A stretch of DNA of 64,000 nt, from the NCBI GenBank assembly GCA_900079765.1, contig LT599017.1, positions 1,304,278 to 1,368,277 on the forward strand, written 5' to 3'. This DNA comes from an uncultured Eubacteriales bacterium (GTDB lineage: Bacteria; Bacillota; Clostridia; Oscillospirales; Oscillospiraceae). Below are positions 43,912 to 53,908 of the stretch, piece after piece (within the stretch, counting starts at the first letter, position 1; each line of letters starts with the position of its first letter). The translations under genes were made by a program, and so were the position numbers. The notes beneath the pieces are model-generated. The model saw nothing but the letters and a program-made list of their open reading frames with translations, searched no databases and was not told the DNA's origin.

Positions 43912-45651
43912 ATGAAGAGAGGGTGGTTCAAGCGGCTGGGGGCGCTGGTAATGATGGCGGCGCTGGCGGCGGCGCTTACAAATGGGGCCGGGGCGGCGGG
44001 GAAGAGCGTTGATATCTACATCAATGGAGCTTTGCTGAATATTCCTCCAAGCTTTGGCGAGCCATTCTACGACAGCAACAATCGAATCCAGATTCCCATG
44101 CGCTATATTATCGAATCCTGCGGGTATGACGTGGTATGGAACAGCGCCCAGCAGACGGCGACGATCCCGACGAAAGAAGGCGATGTCGTCATCACTTTAG
44201 GGAATAGCGCCATAACCACGCCTAAAGGCAATGTCACTATGGATACAAACGCGATGGCAAAGGATAACCGCACCTATATTCCGCTGCGGTTTGCTCTGGA
44301 GTCGCTTGGTTTTAAAGTGGAATGGAGCGCGGGTGCAATTGCCGACAAGGTGAGTATCACGGGGGAGATCGGCGCCAGCTCCAAGCGGGTGCCCATGACC
44401 GCGGCAGAAGTCTCAAAACTTGCCTCCCCGGCGGTATTCTATATCGAGGTCTCTGGGCTGGACCAAGTACCCTTTGCGGGTGGGAGCGGTTTCTTCATTG
44501 ATCCGTCTGGCGTAGGGGTTACGAACTACCATGTAATTGAGGATGCATACAATGCCAAGATCACTATGGTGGACGGATCCGTCTACGAGATGGGCATGAT
44601 ACTCTACTACAATAAAGAAAGAGACATTGCCGTATTTGATGCCCTTCCCACCGACTCCGGCATCAAAAAAATGAATGTACCATACTTAAACCTTGCCACC
44701 CCAAGCAGCATCCACAACGGCGACACGGTATATGCGATCGGCAGTCCCCTGGGCCTTCAAAACTCCATTACGGACGGCTTGGTCAGCAACAGCAATCGAG
44801 TTTTTGAAGGGGGATCGCAGAGCTACATACAGACTTCCGCACCAATTTCCCACGGAAACAGTGGAGGCCCTCTCCTCAATCAGTTTGGGGAGGTGATTGG
44901 AATTAATACCGCGAGCATCGCGGATGGACAGAACTTGAATTTTGCGGTGCCGGTCAGTGATTTGGCCCAGGTGGACTATAACGATAAGACCAATTGGATG
45001 TTCCTCTTTGAAGTGGCAGACCTGGAGAAGACAATTTCGCCTCCTACCAATATCAGAGTCGTAAGCGAGGACGCAAGCGGGGTCTACGTTCAGTGGGATC
45101 CTGTAGAGGGCGCGGATTATTACTACTTCTATTACCAGGAAAATGGAGAGGATACCTTCTGGTACGACGAAGACGAGACCTATGGCGGCCCCATGCGTAT
45201 GTATTATTACGGAGGGACGGGCAGCCATTCGGTAAGCTACACCGGACTCCTTGCAGGCCATACATACAATATCGTTGTCACTTCGGTAAAAGATGGAGTG
45301 GAATCAGCAGACAGTCAGGTCTTCACCTTTACCAAAAAGCAGACCTCCAGCGGAAATTCAGGTATTGTTTACTATAAAGACGCGTGGTGGTGCCCGGACT
45401 TTGGAGCAATTTCCGGAAGTACATATGTTTTTTCTGCCAGCAACGATGGTTTCTATGGGTACTGGTATAAAAATTATACGGCGGACGGGATAACAAAATA
45501 TGGCGAGACGTTACGGAGCCTGGGGTATGAAGTCGACTACGACATGATGCTTGCGATGGACATGGCCGTCTATAGGCATCCGATAACCATGCGCGTCATT
45601 ATGTTCGGTTTTGGTGATACTGCTGGTGAATATGTATTGTATACTCAGTAG
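43912..45651 (+). CDS. Secreted trypsin-like serine protease
   Basis: 579 residues. Signal peptide (LGALVMMAALAAALTNGAGA), a copper-amine-oxidase-like N-terminal domain (residues 35-150, IPLRFALESLGFKVEWSAGA), then a trypsin-like domain with His in GVTNYHVIEDAYN (about 206), Asp in RDIAVFDA (about 237) and Ser in SHGNSGGPLLNQFG (about 317), and a fibronectin-III-like domain (PPTNIRVVSEDASGVYVQW). A wall-anchored or extracellular HtrA-like protease without PDZ. Confidence 0.85.
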   Translation: MKRGWFKRLGALVMMAALAAALTNGAGAAGKSVDIYINGALLNIPPSFGEPFYDSNNRIQIPMRYIIESCGYDVVWNSAQQTATIPTKEGDVVITLGNSAITTPKGNVTMDTNAMAKDNRTYIPLRFALESLGFKVEWSAGAIADKVSITGEIGASSKRVPMTAAEVSKLASPAVFYIEVSGLDQVPFAGGSGFFIDPSGVGVTNYHVIEDAYNAKITMVDGSVYEMGMILYYNKERDIAVFDALPTDSGIKKMNVPYLNLATPSSIHNGDTVYAIGSPLGLQNSITDGLVSNSNRVFEGGSQSYIQTSAPISHGNSGGPLLNQFGEVIGINTASIADGQNLNFAVPVSDLAQVDYNDKTNWMFLFEVADLEKTISPPTNIRVVSEDASGVYVQWDPVEGADYYYFYYQENGEDTFWYDEDETYGGPMRMYYYGGTGSHSVSYTGLLAGHTYNIVVTSVKDGVESADSQVFTFTKKQTSSGNSGIVYYKDAWWCPDFGAISGSTYVFSASNDGFYGYWYKNYTADGITKYGETLRSLGYEVDYDMMLAMDMAVYRHPITMRVIMFGFGDTAGEYVLYTQ

Positions 45652-45703
45652 TCTCCGGGAGACGGTCGAGCGGGATGGCGCAGAAAAGGTTTTAAAATAA
45701 CCC

Positions 45704-45734
45704 TTGACTCTCCGGCTGCGGGAGGATATAGGAT
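45704..45734 (+). promoter_or_regulatory. MerR-type promoter
   Basis: TTGACT followed 17-19 bases later by TATAGGAT; the spacer holds the dyad CTCCGGCTGCGGGAG. Fits autoregulation by the MerR protein downstream. Confidence 0.55.
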
Positions 45735-45763
45735 GGAGCCATGAGAGAAAGGAGGGTGATCGG

Positions 45764-46573
45764 ATGTATCGCGTCGGAATGTTTTCAAAGCTGGGAAAGG
45801 TCACGGTCAAGACGCTGCACCACTACGATGAGGTGGGCTTGCTGGTCCCGGCGTATGTGGATGAGGAGAACCTTTACCGCTACTACACGACGGACCAGCT
45901 CTTCCGTCTGAATGAAATCGTCGCGCTGCGGCAGATGGGATTCTCCATCCCTGAGATCTCCGCGATCGTTAGCGGTCGTAATGTCGCTGGGATATTGGAG
46001 CAGCGCAGAGCCGAGCTTGAGAACGAGGCCCGGTGTGTCGCCGATCAGCTCTTTCGACTCAATCACTATATTAAGGAGCAGAAAGAGGGGTACCATATGG
46101 ATTATCAGGCCGTGATAAAAGAGATTCCCGCGTTCACCGTCTACTCGATGCGGTTCGTCATCCCCAACTACGCCGCGCTCAACGAGATGATACCGGCAAT
46201 TGGTGCAAAGGTTGCCAGGATGAATCCGGGACTCAGATGCGTGGAGCCGGACTACTGTTTCAACGTTTATCTGGACGGCGAGTACAGAGAATCGGACATT
46301 CATGTGGAGTTCTGCCAGGCTGTGACAAGCCGCGGTAAGGACGGAGAAGGCATCTTTTTCAAGGACATCCCCGCCGTCACCGTCGTGTCCATCTTGCACC
46401 GCGGCGCGTACGAAAACCTTGGTAAGGCGTATGCCTATGCCATGCAGTGGGTCGAGCAGAACGGGTATGCCATCACCGGCTGCCTCCGTGAAAGTCACAT
46501 CGACGGCGTCTGGAACAAGGACCTCGTGGAGGATTGGCTGACCGAGATACAGGTGCCTGTGGAGCGCAAGTAA
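45764..46573 (+). CDS. MerR-family regulator with GyrI-like effector domain
   Basis: 269 residues from ATG 45764 (GAAAGGAGGGTGATCGG ahead). HTH FSKLGKVTVKTLHHYDEVGL and YTTDQLFRLNEIVALRQMGF; coiled helix; then a GyrI/AraC-effector-binding-like domain (VIKEIPAFTVYSMRFVIPNY, VVSILHRGAYENLGKAYAYA). Likely a BmrR-type drug-responsive activator; ligand unknown. Confidence 0.85.
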   Translation: MYRVGMFSKLGKVTVKTLHHYDEVGLLVPAYVDEENLYRYYTTDQLFRLNEIVALRQMGFSIPEISAIVSGRNVAGILEQRRAELENEARCVADQLFRLNHYIKEQKEGYHMDYQAVIKEIPAFTVYSMRFVIPNYAALNEMIPAIGAKVARMNPGLRCVEPDYCFNVYLDGEYRESDIHVEFCQAVTSRGKDGEGIFFKDIPAVTVVSILHRGAYENLGKAYAYAMQWVEQNGYAITGCLRESHIDGVWNKDLVEDWLTEIQVPVERK

Positions 46574-46611
46574 GGGGAATCAAAAAGGCTGTGTCATAAA
46601 TATTTTTTTCG

Positions 46612-46654
46612 AAAAAAGGCGGCGTCACTGTTTTACAGTGACGCCGCCTTTTTA
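46612..46654. terminator. Bidirectional terminator
   Basis: AAAAAAGGCGGCGTCACTG, loop TTTTA, CAGTGACGCCGCCTTTTT. It serves both the MerR gene and the convergent thioesterase. Confidence 0.9.
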
Positions 46655-46672
46655 AATGGATGAAAGGACATT

Positions 46673-47161
46673 TCAACGCTGAGAAGCGCCGCCGTCCTGC
46701 TCGATCTGCCCGACGAGGGCCAGCATTTCGGCCTCCTCCAGCCGCTGCTGGACGAAGAAGGTAAAGGTGCCGATCGCCACGTCGTCCCCACTCTCGTCGG
46801 TCAGCGTGGCCTCGCACACGCAGATGGTGCGCCCGAGCTTTCTGGGCGTCGCCGTGCAGGTGACGGCGCCGCCGCTGGCTGCCTTGAGGTATTGCATGGA
46901 AAAGTCCAGTGTCACCACCATCCAGCCCCGGCAGACCAGGACGCTGCCCGCCACGGTATCGGCCAAGGTGGCGAGGCAGCCCCCGTGCACCAGCCCCCTA
47001 GGGTTGCGGCTGTGCTCCGAGGCGGTGAGGACGCCCACGGTCCGCTCGGGGCTTAGCTCGGTGATGCGGATGCCGTTGGCACCGGAGAAAAACGCCGGGT
47101 TGTTTATCGCCTGGCGGTAGCGCTCCGTCAGTTCCTTGGATATCGTCGTGTATTCTCTCAT
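46673..47161 (-). CDS. PaaI-type thioesterase
   Basis: 162 residues from the ATG at 47161, overlapping the TetR stop (TCATGA). Hotdog-fold motif RNPRGLVHGGCLATLADTVA and the pattern WMVVTLDFSMQYLKAASGG. Would cleave an acyl- or aryl-CoA. Co-transcribed with the TetR gene. Confidence 0.85.
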   Translation of the reverse strand: MREYTTISKELTERYRQAINNPAFFSGANGIRITELSPERTVGVLTASEHSRNPRGLVHGGCLATLADTVAGSVLVCRGWMVVTLDFSMQYLKAASGGAVTCTATPRKLGRTICVCEATLTDESGDDVAIGTFTFFVQQRLEEAEMLALVGQIEQDGGASQR

Positions 47162-47775
47162 GATAAGCCTTCCTCTGCCTCTCTGATTTTTGCGGCCGAC
47201 CGCTCTTTTCCGTTCCTCATCAGCGCGCCCTGGATCTGGTCGTTGATGGTGAGGTCGACAAAGGCGATCAGCTCCTCCGGCGTCTGGTCGATCTCCCCCA
47301 GCAGCCAGCTCTCCACCAGGGCGGCCAAAGCGATGGAGTAGGTGTGAGTCAGGAATTTGCCGTAGTCCGGGGAGACGTCGGACATCCGCACGGCAAAGGA
47401 GTGGATGGTCCGCTCGATGGCGGCGTGGATATCGTCGTAGAAGAGCCGTTTCAGGTGCTGGTGGCTGATGGAGTTCAGGGTGCACAGGCACACAGCCTTG
47501 TTCTCGTCGATGTACCGCAAAAGCTGCAAGATCCCATCCTGCCAGAGGAGGACGCCCTCATGGTCCGCCACCAAAGCGACGGCCTCCTCCTGATACATCC
47601 ACTTCACCATGTCGTAGATGTCCTCAAAGTGGTAATAAAAGGTCTGGCGGTTCACGCCGCTGGCCTCCGTGATCTCCCGGACCGATATCTTATTCAGCGG
47701 CTTTTGGGCCATCAGCTTTTTCAGCGACTGGACCATCAGCCGCTTCGTCATGTCGCTGCTCGCAGAATTGGGCAT
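47158..47775 (-). CDS. TetR-family regulator (DhaS-like)
   Basis: 205 residues from the ATG at 47775. HTH KISVREITEASGVNRQTFYY HF; the rest is helical with WLLGEIDQTPEELIAF. The C-terminal part resembles TetR_C_8 (DhaS-type). Controls itself and the thioesterase by position, or the divergent transporter genes starting at 47959. Confidence 0.8.
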   Translation of the reverse strand: MPNSASSDMTKRLMVQSLKKLMAQKPLNKISVREITEASGVNRQTFYYHFEDIYDMVKWMYQEEAVALVADHEGVLLWQDGILQLLRYIDENKAVCLCTLNSISHQHLKRLFYDDIHAAIERTIHSFAVRMSDVSPDYGKFLTHTYSIALAALVESWLLGEIDQTPEELIAFVDLTINDQIQGALMRNGKERSAAKIREAEEGLS

Positions 47776-47958
47776 AACATCACCGCACAAATCTAAAATA
47801 TATTGGGATATTGTATCACACCTATGGCGTAAAAACAAATGGCAGTCTTACTATACAAATGGGGCAGAAGTGTCGTAAAACCCGGCAGATGGGGTCAATT
47901 TGTTTATAGAAAAACAGGGGGCATCACGCTAAAATAGGGGCGATAGGAGGTGCTGCCG

Positions 47959-48267
47959 ATGTTAAAGCGAATCTATGAAATCGTGCTGGACAGCCCGATC
48001 GGGCTGAAAAAGGGCAGCCTGACGCTCTCCGGCGAGGGGGGCGCCTGTGCCGCCGATATCTACCTGATGCGCCACTGGAACCGCTTTGCCGCCCGGCGCA
48101 CCGGCCCGGGTGGGTATTCCCTCCGGGGCGCTCTCTGGACCCAGGTGGGCGAGGTGGCGTGCGAGATGGAGCTGCGCGTCGAAGGGGAGGGCCTATCGGC
48201 AGTCGCGGATACCGCCAAGGGCCGTATGGAGCTCACGGGCCGCTTGGCGGAGAATAGTGAAAACTGA
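47959..48267 (+). CDS. Hypothetical protein ahead of ABC genes
   Basis: 102 residues from the ATG at 47959, with AGGAGG ahead. Beta-rich (LTLSGEGGACAADIYLMRHW, WTQVGEVACEMELRVEGE). 20 bases ahead of the ATPase gene, so probably the first gene of the transporter operon. Not recognised. Confidence 0.65.
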   Translation: MLKRIYEIVLDSPIGLKKGSLTLSGEGGACAADIYLMRHWNRFAARRTGPGGYSLRGALWTQVGEVACEMELRVEGEGLSAVADTAKGRMELTGRLAENSEN

Positions 48268-48287
48268 GTAAGGAGATCACAGAATTT

Positions 48288-48989
48288 ATGGCGTATGTCG
48301 AGTTCAAAAACGTCCGCAAGGTCTACCAGAGCGGCGAAATTAAGGTGGAGGCCGTAAAGGGGGTGGACTTTACAATTGATGAAGGGGAGCTGGTCGTCGT
48401 CGTCGGACCCTCCGGCGCGGGAAAGACGACGGTACTCAACATGCTGGGCGGCATGGATACCTGCACCTCGGGCGACATCTACTTAGACGGCGCGGAGATC
48501 AGCAAATACAGCCCCAACCAGCTCATCCGCTACCGGCGGGAGGACATCGGGTTCGTCTTCCAGTTTTATAACCTGGTGCAAAACCTCACTGCCGTGGAGA
48601 ACGTGGAGCTGGCCTCCCAAATCTGCAAAAATCCCCTGGACGCGGAGAAGTGCCTCGTCGACGTGGGCCTGGGCGAGCGTCTGCGCAATTTCCCCGCCCA
48701 GCTCTCGGGCGGCGAGCAGCAGCGGGTGGCCATCGCTCGGGCGATGGCCAAGAACCCCAAGCTACTCCTCTGCGACGAGCCCACGGGGGCCCTGGACTAC
48801 CAGACGGGGAAGAACATCCTGAAGCTCCTGCAAAACGCCTGCCGTGACAGCGGGAAAACGGTGGTCATCATCACACACAACTCGGCGCTGGAGGCCATCG
48901 GCAACCGGGTCATCCGCGTGAACAGCGGCACCGTGACCGAGATTCGGGAGACCCCCCGCCCCGTCTCCGCGGAGGAGGTCGAGTGGTGA
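48288..48989 (+). CDS. ABC transporter ATPase (LolD/MacB type)
   Basis: 233 residues. Walker [13 protein letters not shown]-loop [20 protein letters not shown], signature [15 protein letters not shown], Walker [13 protein letters not shown], switch His [14 protein letters not shown]. Partner of the FtsX-type permease that overlaps its end. Confidence 0.92.
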   Translation: MAYVEFKNVRKVYQSGEIKVEAVKGVDFTIDEGELVVVVGPSGAGKTTVLNMLGGMDTCTSGDIYLDGAEISKYSPNQLIRYRREDIGFVFQFYNLVQNLTAVENVELASQICKNPLDAEKCLVDVGLGERLRNFPAQLSGGEQQRVAIARAMAKNPKLLLCDEPTGALDYQTGKNILKLLQNACRDSGKTVVIITHNSALEAIGNRVIRVNSGTVTEIRETPRPVSAEEVEW

Positions 48990-51900
48990 GAAAGGGCGTC
49001 GCGTTTCAAAAAAGCACCCGGCGGGCGGTGAAGAGCACCGCCGCGCGCTTTGTCTCCATCGTTCTGATTTCGTTTTTGGGCGCGGGCGTGTTCGCGGGCC
49101 TGGCGGCGGTATCCCCCAACATGAGACAGGTGGGGGACGCGTACTACGACCGGCAGAACGTCATGGACGTGCGCATGCTCTCCACCTACGGGTTCACCGA
49201 CGCGGACGTGGCGGCCATCCGGGAAACCGAGGGTATTTCGGGGGTGATGGCAAGCTTTACGGTGGACGCGGCGGGCACCGTGGGTGACAAGGACTATACC
49301 TTTCGTATCAACGGCCTGCCGGAGACCGGCGACCCGGCAAGCCCCGACTACATCAACCAGTTCAACATGGTGGAGGGCCGCTGGCCGGAGGAGCGCGGCG
49401 AGGCGGTCATCATCCGCTCCTCCATCGGATTGAAGAACATCACCCTGGGCAGCACCGTCGCCCTGGATGAGCGTTCAAACGACGCGCTCCCAGATACCCT
49501 GGGGCGGCTGGAGTATACCATCGTGGGCGTGGCGGAGTCGCCCTACTACCTCTCCTTCATGCAGGGCAACACCGCCGTGGGCGGGGGCATGATCAATTAC
49601 GTCCTCTACGTGCCTCAGGAGAATTTCATCGTGGACGGGTACACCGATCTCTACGTGACCCTCCGGGGCGCGAAGGAGCAAAACGCATTTGAGGGGGCCT
49701 ACTCCGACGTTGTCGCCAGGCCGGTGGAGCGCCTGGAGGCGCTGGCCGACGAGCGGGAGACCCTGCGGTACGACGGCTTTCAGTCTGACCTTGCCGAAGC
49801 GCGGCAGGAATACGCCGACGCGGACCGGGAGGCAGACGAGAAACTGGCCGACGCGAAGGCGGAGCTGGAGAACGGGGAAACCGAGCTCACCGACGCAAAA
49901 AAGAAGTATGCCGACGGCCTGGCCGAGTACGCCGCGCAAAAGGCGGACGCGGACCGGCAGCTTGCCGACGCGAGAGGAAAGCTGAATATAGGTGCCACTG
50001 AACTTGCCGAAGCAAAGAAGAAGTATGCCGACGGCCTCGCCGAGTATGCTGCGCAGAAGGCGGACGCTGACCGGCAGCTTGCCGACGCGAAGGCCGAACT
50101 GGAGGACGGAGAAACCGAGCTTGCCGACGCGAAGCAGAAATACGCCGACGGCCTAGCCGAGTACACTGCGCAGAAAGCGGACGCGGACCGGCAGCTTGCC
50201 GACGCGAAGGCAAAGCTCGACGATGCCGCGGCTAAAATCGCGGACGGGGAGAGCCAGCTTGCGAAAAAGAAACGTGAATACGCGTCTGCAAAATCCGATC
50301 TGAGCTCCGCCCGCGCGCAGCTCAGCAGCGGCTGGGCGGAGTACAACACAAAGGCCGCCGCCCTGGAAGAAGGGAAGGCCGCGCTGGCGGAGAACATGGG
50401 GAAGCTCGATGCGGCGCAGGCGGAGTATGATGCGGGAGCCTCCGCAGCCGAAGCGGCCACGGGCATGGCGATGGAGGAGATCGAGGCGGCGCTCCCGGCC
50501 ATGAAGACCCAAATGGATAGTCTCTCTCAGCTTGCGCAGCTGAAAGCGGCGCTGGACGCGGACCCGTCGAACGAGCAGACTCAAATGATGTGGCAGGGCG
50601 CGTTAGCCGCCGCGGGGCTCGATGAGGCGCAGGCCATCGCGCAGATCAGCCGGCTTGAAGCGCTGCGGGCGCAGTACACGCAGCTTGCAGGCCTTGTGTT
50701 GGCGAAGAGCACGCTTGCCCAAAGCTGGGCGGAGTATGATGCAGCTGCCGCGCAGCTTACGGCGGGGGAGGCCCAGCTCTCCGCCGCCAGGCAGACCCTC
50801 GAGCGCGGCGATGCCGAAGTCGCCGCCGGGAGTGCCCAGCTAAGGGCCGCCGCCACAAAGCTCTCCGCCGCGGAGGACGAATTGGCTGCGGCAAAGAGCG
50901 CCTACCAGGATGGCCTTGCGGAGTACGCCGATAAAAAAGCCGAGGCCGAGACCGAGCTTGCCATCGCTCAGGCAGAGCTTGCCGCCGCCGCCGCTCAGAT
51001 TTCCGACGGCGAGACCAAGCTGTCGGACGGCTGGAAGGAGTACTACGATAAGAAAGCCGAGGCCGACACGAAGCTTGCCGACGCTCAGGCCGAGCTTACC
51101 GACGCAGCCGGACAGCTCGCGGACGGGGAGAGCGAGCTGTCAGACGGCTGGAAAGAGTACGACGATAAAAAGGCGGAGGCCGATACCAAGCTTGCCGACG
51201 CCCGGGCCGAGCTCAATGACGCCGCCGCCAAAATCGCGGACGGGGAGACGGAGCTCTCCGACGGCCGGCAGGAGTACGAGGACAAGAAGCTGGAGGCGAG
51301 CACGGAGCTCTCCGACGCCAGGCAGAAAATCGGGGACGCGGAGAAAAAGCTCTCCGATTTGGGTACGCCCAAGTGGTATGTGCTGGACCGGGACATGAAC
51401 GAGTCCTTCGTCACCTACAAGGGCGACACGGAGCGTATGCGGGACCTGGCCACCGTATTCCCGGCGGTATTCTACCTGGTGGCCGCGCTGGTTTGCCTCA
51501 CCACGATGACCCGCATGGTGGACGAGGACAGGACGCTGATCGGCACGTTCAAGGCGCTGGGGTACTCTAACGTAAAAATAGCCGGGCGTTACCTGAGCTA
51601 TGCCGCCTCCGCCAGCCTGCTCGGCAGCCTGGGCGGGATCGCGTTCGGGTTCTGGCTCATCCCCACCATTGCCTGGAACGCCTACGGAATCATTTTCGCC
51701 CTGCCGGAGATGACTCCCGCCTTCTATACGGGCATCGGCATCCTTTCGGCGTGTATGACGGTGCTGGTCACCACCCTCTTTACCGGCGTCGCCGTGCGCA
51801 ACTCCCTGCGGGAATCACCCGCCGATTTGATGCGCCCCAAGGCGCCCAAGAGCGGAAAACGGGTGTTTCTTGAGCACGTAAAGCCGGTGTGGAGCAGGCT

Positions 51901-53041
51901 CACCTTCACGCAGAAGGTGACGGTGCGCAACCTGGGCCTGAACAAAAAGCGGCTGCTCATGTCCATCGTGGGCATTTTGGGCTGCACCGCGCTGGTCGTG
52001 ACGGCGCTGGGCGCGAAAAACGCCGTCCGGGCCATCATGGACGACCAGTTCGGCACCATCTTCCACTATCAGGCCACCATAGGCTTTAACGGGGAGGAGC
52101 CGTCCCCGGAGCTGACCGGTCTCCTGGCGGACGGGGCCTACTTTGAAAAATCGGACCAGATCCTTCACGGCTCCGCCGAGGCGGCCCTGGACGAGGAGGG
52201 GGGAGACGCCTACAACGTATACGTCGTGTCCCCCAGGGACGCGGAGCGCCTCACCGACTATATCACCCTTTACGACCCCACGGCGAAAACGGAGTTCGGT
52301 TTTACCGGCGACAGCGCGGTGATCACCGAAAAGCTGGCGCTGAACCTGAACGTGGGCGCGGGGGACACCATCTGGGTCAAGTACCTGGACGGGGACGGGC
52401 GCCACCCGGTCAAGGTCACGGCCGTCACGAGGAATTACGCCTTCAACTACGTCTACCTTGGCGAGCGGGCCTACGAGGCGGCGTTCGGGGAGGCGCCCGC
52501 GTACAACCAGTTCCTGGCGGTGACGGCCCCGGGGCATACCGACGACGCCGTCAAGGAGTATCTGTCCCAAGCGCCCGACCTGGGCGCGGTCTCCTTTACC
52601 GACGACCTGATGGGCAACATCAGGACCTCCATCAGCAGCGTGAACACCATCATCTGGATCCTCATCATCGCGGCGGGAATGCTGGCCTTCGTCGTGCTCT
52701 ATAACCTGACCAATATCAACGTGGGCGAGCGCCAGCGGGAGCTTGCCACCCTCAAGGTGCTGGGCTTTTATAATCGCGAGACCTACGGCTATATCTTCCG
52801 GGAGACGGCGATCCTCTCCACCGTCGGCTGCCTCGCGGGGCTGCTGGCGGGCGTCTTCCTCTACCGGGCGGTGGTCACGACGGTGGAGCCCGACATGATC
52901 CTCCTCACCCGGGACCTCAGCTGGCAGGGCTACCTGGGCGCGGCGGCGCTGACGGCGCTCTTTACATGGATCGTCAACCAGTGCATGAAACCGAGGATCA
53001 AGAGCATCGATATGCTGGAATCCCTGAAGTCGGTGGATTAA
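48983..53041 (+). CDS. FtsX-type ABC permease with giant coiled-coil insert
   Basis: 1352 residues; GTG at 48983 or 48986, inside the ATPase gene's end, with GGAGGAGG upstream. One N-terminal TM (FVSIVLISFLGAGVFAGLAA), a periplasm-type domain, then residues about 255-800 of coiled coil with repeated AELEDGETELADAKQKYADG units, then TM clusters (FPAVFYLVAALVCLTTM, SLGGIAFGFWLIPTIAW) and a second FtsX domain (IIWILIIAAGMLAFVVLYNL). Resembles large putative ABC efflux permeases of Firmicutes. Substrate unknown. The repeats are highly alike at DNA level, so copy number may vary. Confidence 0.88.
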   Translation: MVRKGVAFQKSTRRAVKSTAARFVSIVLISFLGAGVFAGLAAVSPNMRQVGDAYYDRQNVMDVRMLSTYGFTDADVAAIRETEGISGVMASFTVDAAGTVGDKDYTFRINGLPETGDPASPDYINQFNMVEGRWPEERGEAVIIRSSIGLKNITLGSTVALDERSNDALPDTLGRLEYTIVGVAESPYYLSFMQGNTAVGGGMINYVLYVPQENFIVDGYTDLYVTLRGAKEQNAFEGAYSDVVARPVERLEALADERETLRYDGFQSDLAEARQEYADADREADEKLADAKAELENGETELTDAKKKYADGLAEYAAQKADADRQLADARGKLNIGATELAEAKKKYADGLAEYAAQKADADRQLADAKAELEDGETELADAKQKYADGLAEYTAQKADADRQLADAKAKLDDAAAKIADGESQLAKKKREYASAKSDLSSARAQLSSGWAEYNTKAAALEEGKAALAENMGKLDAAQAEYDAGASAAEAATGMAMEEIEAALPAMKTQMDSLSQLAQLKAALDADPSNEQTQMMWQGALAAAGLDEAQAIAQISRLEALRAQYTQLAGLVLAKSTLAQSWAEYDAAAAQLTAGEAQLSAARQTLERGDAEVAAGSAQLRAAATKLSAAEDELAAAKSAYQDGLAEYADKKAEAETELAIAQAELAAAAAQISDGETKLSDGWKEYYDKKAEADTKLADAQAELTDAAGQLADGESELSDGWKEYDDKKAEADTKLADARAELNDAAAKIADGETELSDGRQEYEDKKLEASTELSDARQKIGDAEKKLSDLGTPKWYVLDRDMNESFVTYKGDTERMRDLATVFPAVFYLVAALVCLTTMTRMVDEDRTLIGTFKALGYSNVKIAGRYLSYAASASLLGSLGGIAFGFWLIPTIAWNAYGIIFALPEMTPAFYTGIGILSACMTVLVTTLFTGVAVRNSLRESPADLMRPKAPKSGKRVFLEHVKPVWSRLTFTQKVTVRNLGLNKKRLLMSIVGILGCTALVVTALGAKNAVRAIMDDQFGTIFHYQATIGFNGEEPSPELTGLLADGAYFEKSDQILHGSAEAALDEEGGDAYNVYVVSPRDAERLTDYITLYDPTAKTEFGFTGDSAVITEKLALNLNVGAGDTIWVKYLDGDGRHPVKVTAVTRNYAFNYVYLGERAYEAAFGEAPAYNQFLAVTAPGHTDDAVKEYLSQAPDLGAVSFTDDLMGNIRTSISSVNTIIWILIIAAGMLAFVVLYNLTNINVGERQRELATLKVLGFYNRETYGYIFRETAILSTVGCLAGLLAGVFLYRAVVTTVEPDMILLTRDLSWQGYLGAAALTALFTWIVNQCMKPRIKSIDMLESLKSVD

Positions 53042-53048
53042 TATTAAA

Positions 53049-53088
53049 AAAATGAGCGCTTTGCAGTTTTGCAAAACGCTCATTGATT
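53049..53088. terminator. Terminator between convergent genes
   Basis: AATGAGCGCTTTGCA, loop GTT, TTGCAAAACGCTCATT, then GATTT. Weak T run. Confidence 0.6.
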
Positions 53089-53118
53089 TAATTGGCAGTG
53101 ATCGCGGGTTGCGGATAA

Positions 53119-53886
53119 TTACAGCCATACCGCCCAATCTTCATAGTGAAAGGTTCCGCTTCCGTGGCGCAGTTTTCCCTCTGCTTTTAGCTGTCGAAAT
53201 GCGTCACGCATTCGGGTTAGTATTTCCGGTTGAATCTCTAAGGTGTGGTGCGCGGGAAATACTCTCTTTACGGGGAGCGACGAAACCTTTTCAAGCGAAT
53301 CAAGATATGCCTCCGGGTCAGTGGATGGATAGTAGGCAAATAGAGTATCTTTATAAACCAAATCTCCGGTAAATAGATACCCGCGTTCGGGTTCCCAGAA
53401 ACACATATGTCCCGGCGAATGACCGGGCGTATGCAGGATGTGGATGTGCCGCCCGCCGAGGTCTATGACGTCGCCATCGTTTAAAATTCTTGTCGGCGTT
53501 CCCTGAAAAAACTCATAGGTGTTGACGTCATAGCCTTCCGGCAATTTACAGCGATCCACCACCATCTCTTTTATGGTTTCCATCGAGAGCGGAAATTCGC
53601 CGTTCAACCAGTTCAGCTCTTTCTCGTGGGCATAAAAATCAGGAAAGTATTTGTGGCCGCCGATATGGTCCCAGTGAATATGGGTTGCAGCGGCTGTGAC
53701 CGGGTTATTTGTGAGGCGCCTTACCTCGTCGTAAATATTAGAAATACCAAGTCCTGTGTCTATCAGCAGACTGCCTGCGGATCCGTTTAGAAGGTAGCAA
53801 TGCGTTTCTTCCCAATGGCGGTATTCACTTATGATATCGGTGTCCGGATCAACCCTATCCAGTGTAAACCAATCTGCCTTTTCCAT
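53119..53886 (-). CDS. Metallo-beta-lactamase fold hydrolase
   Basis: 255 residues from the ATG at 53886 (GGAAGGTGATCG ahead). Zinc motif THIHWDHIGGH, then HILHTPGHSPGHMCFW, YLFTGDLVYKD and VFPAHHTLE. Substrate unknown; glyoxalase II-like build. Starts 22 bases after the GTPase gene, so probably in the same transcript. Confidence 0.88.
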   Translation of the reverse strand: MEKADWFTLDRVDPDTDIISEYRHWEETHCYLLNGSAGSLLIDTGLGISNIYDEVRRLTNNPVTAAATHIHWDHIGGHKYFPDFYAHEKELNWLNGEFPLSMETIKEMVVDRCKLPEGYDVNTYEFFQGTPTRILNDGDVIDLGGRHIHILHTPGHSPGHMCFWEPERGYLFTGDLVYKDTLFAYYPSTDPEAYLDSLEKVSSLPVKRVFPAHHTLEIQPEILTRMRDAFRQLKAEGKLRHGSGTFHYEDWAVWL

Positions 53887-53908
53887 ACGATCACCTTCCA
53901 AGCCTTGT

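Noticed and set aside
51815-53137. 440-residue leftward frame opposite the FtsX permease
   Set aside because: Shadow of a GC-rich gene; the sense strand carries transmembrane segments and family motifs.
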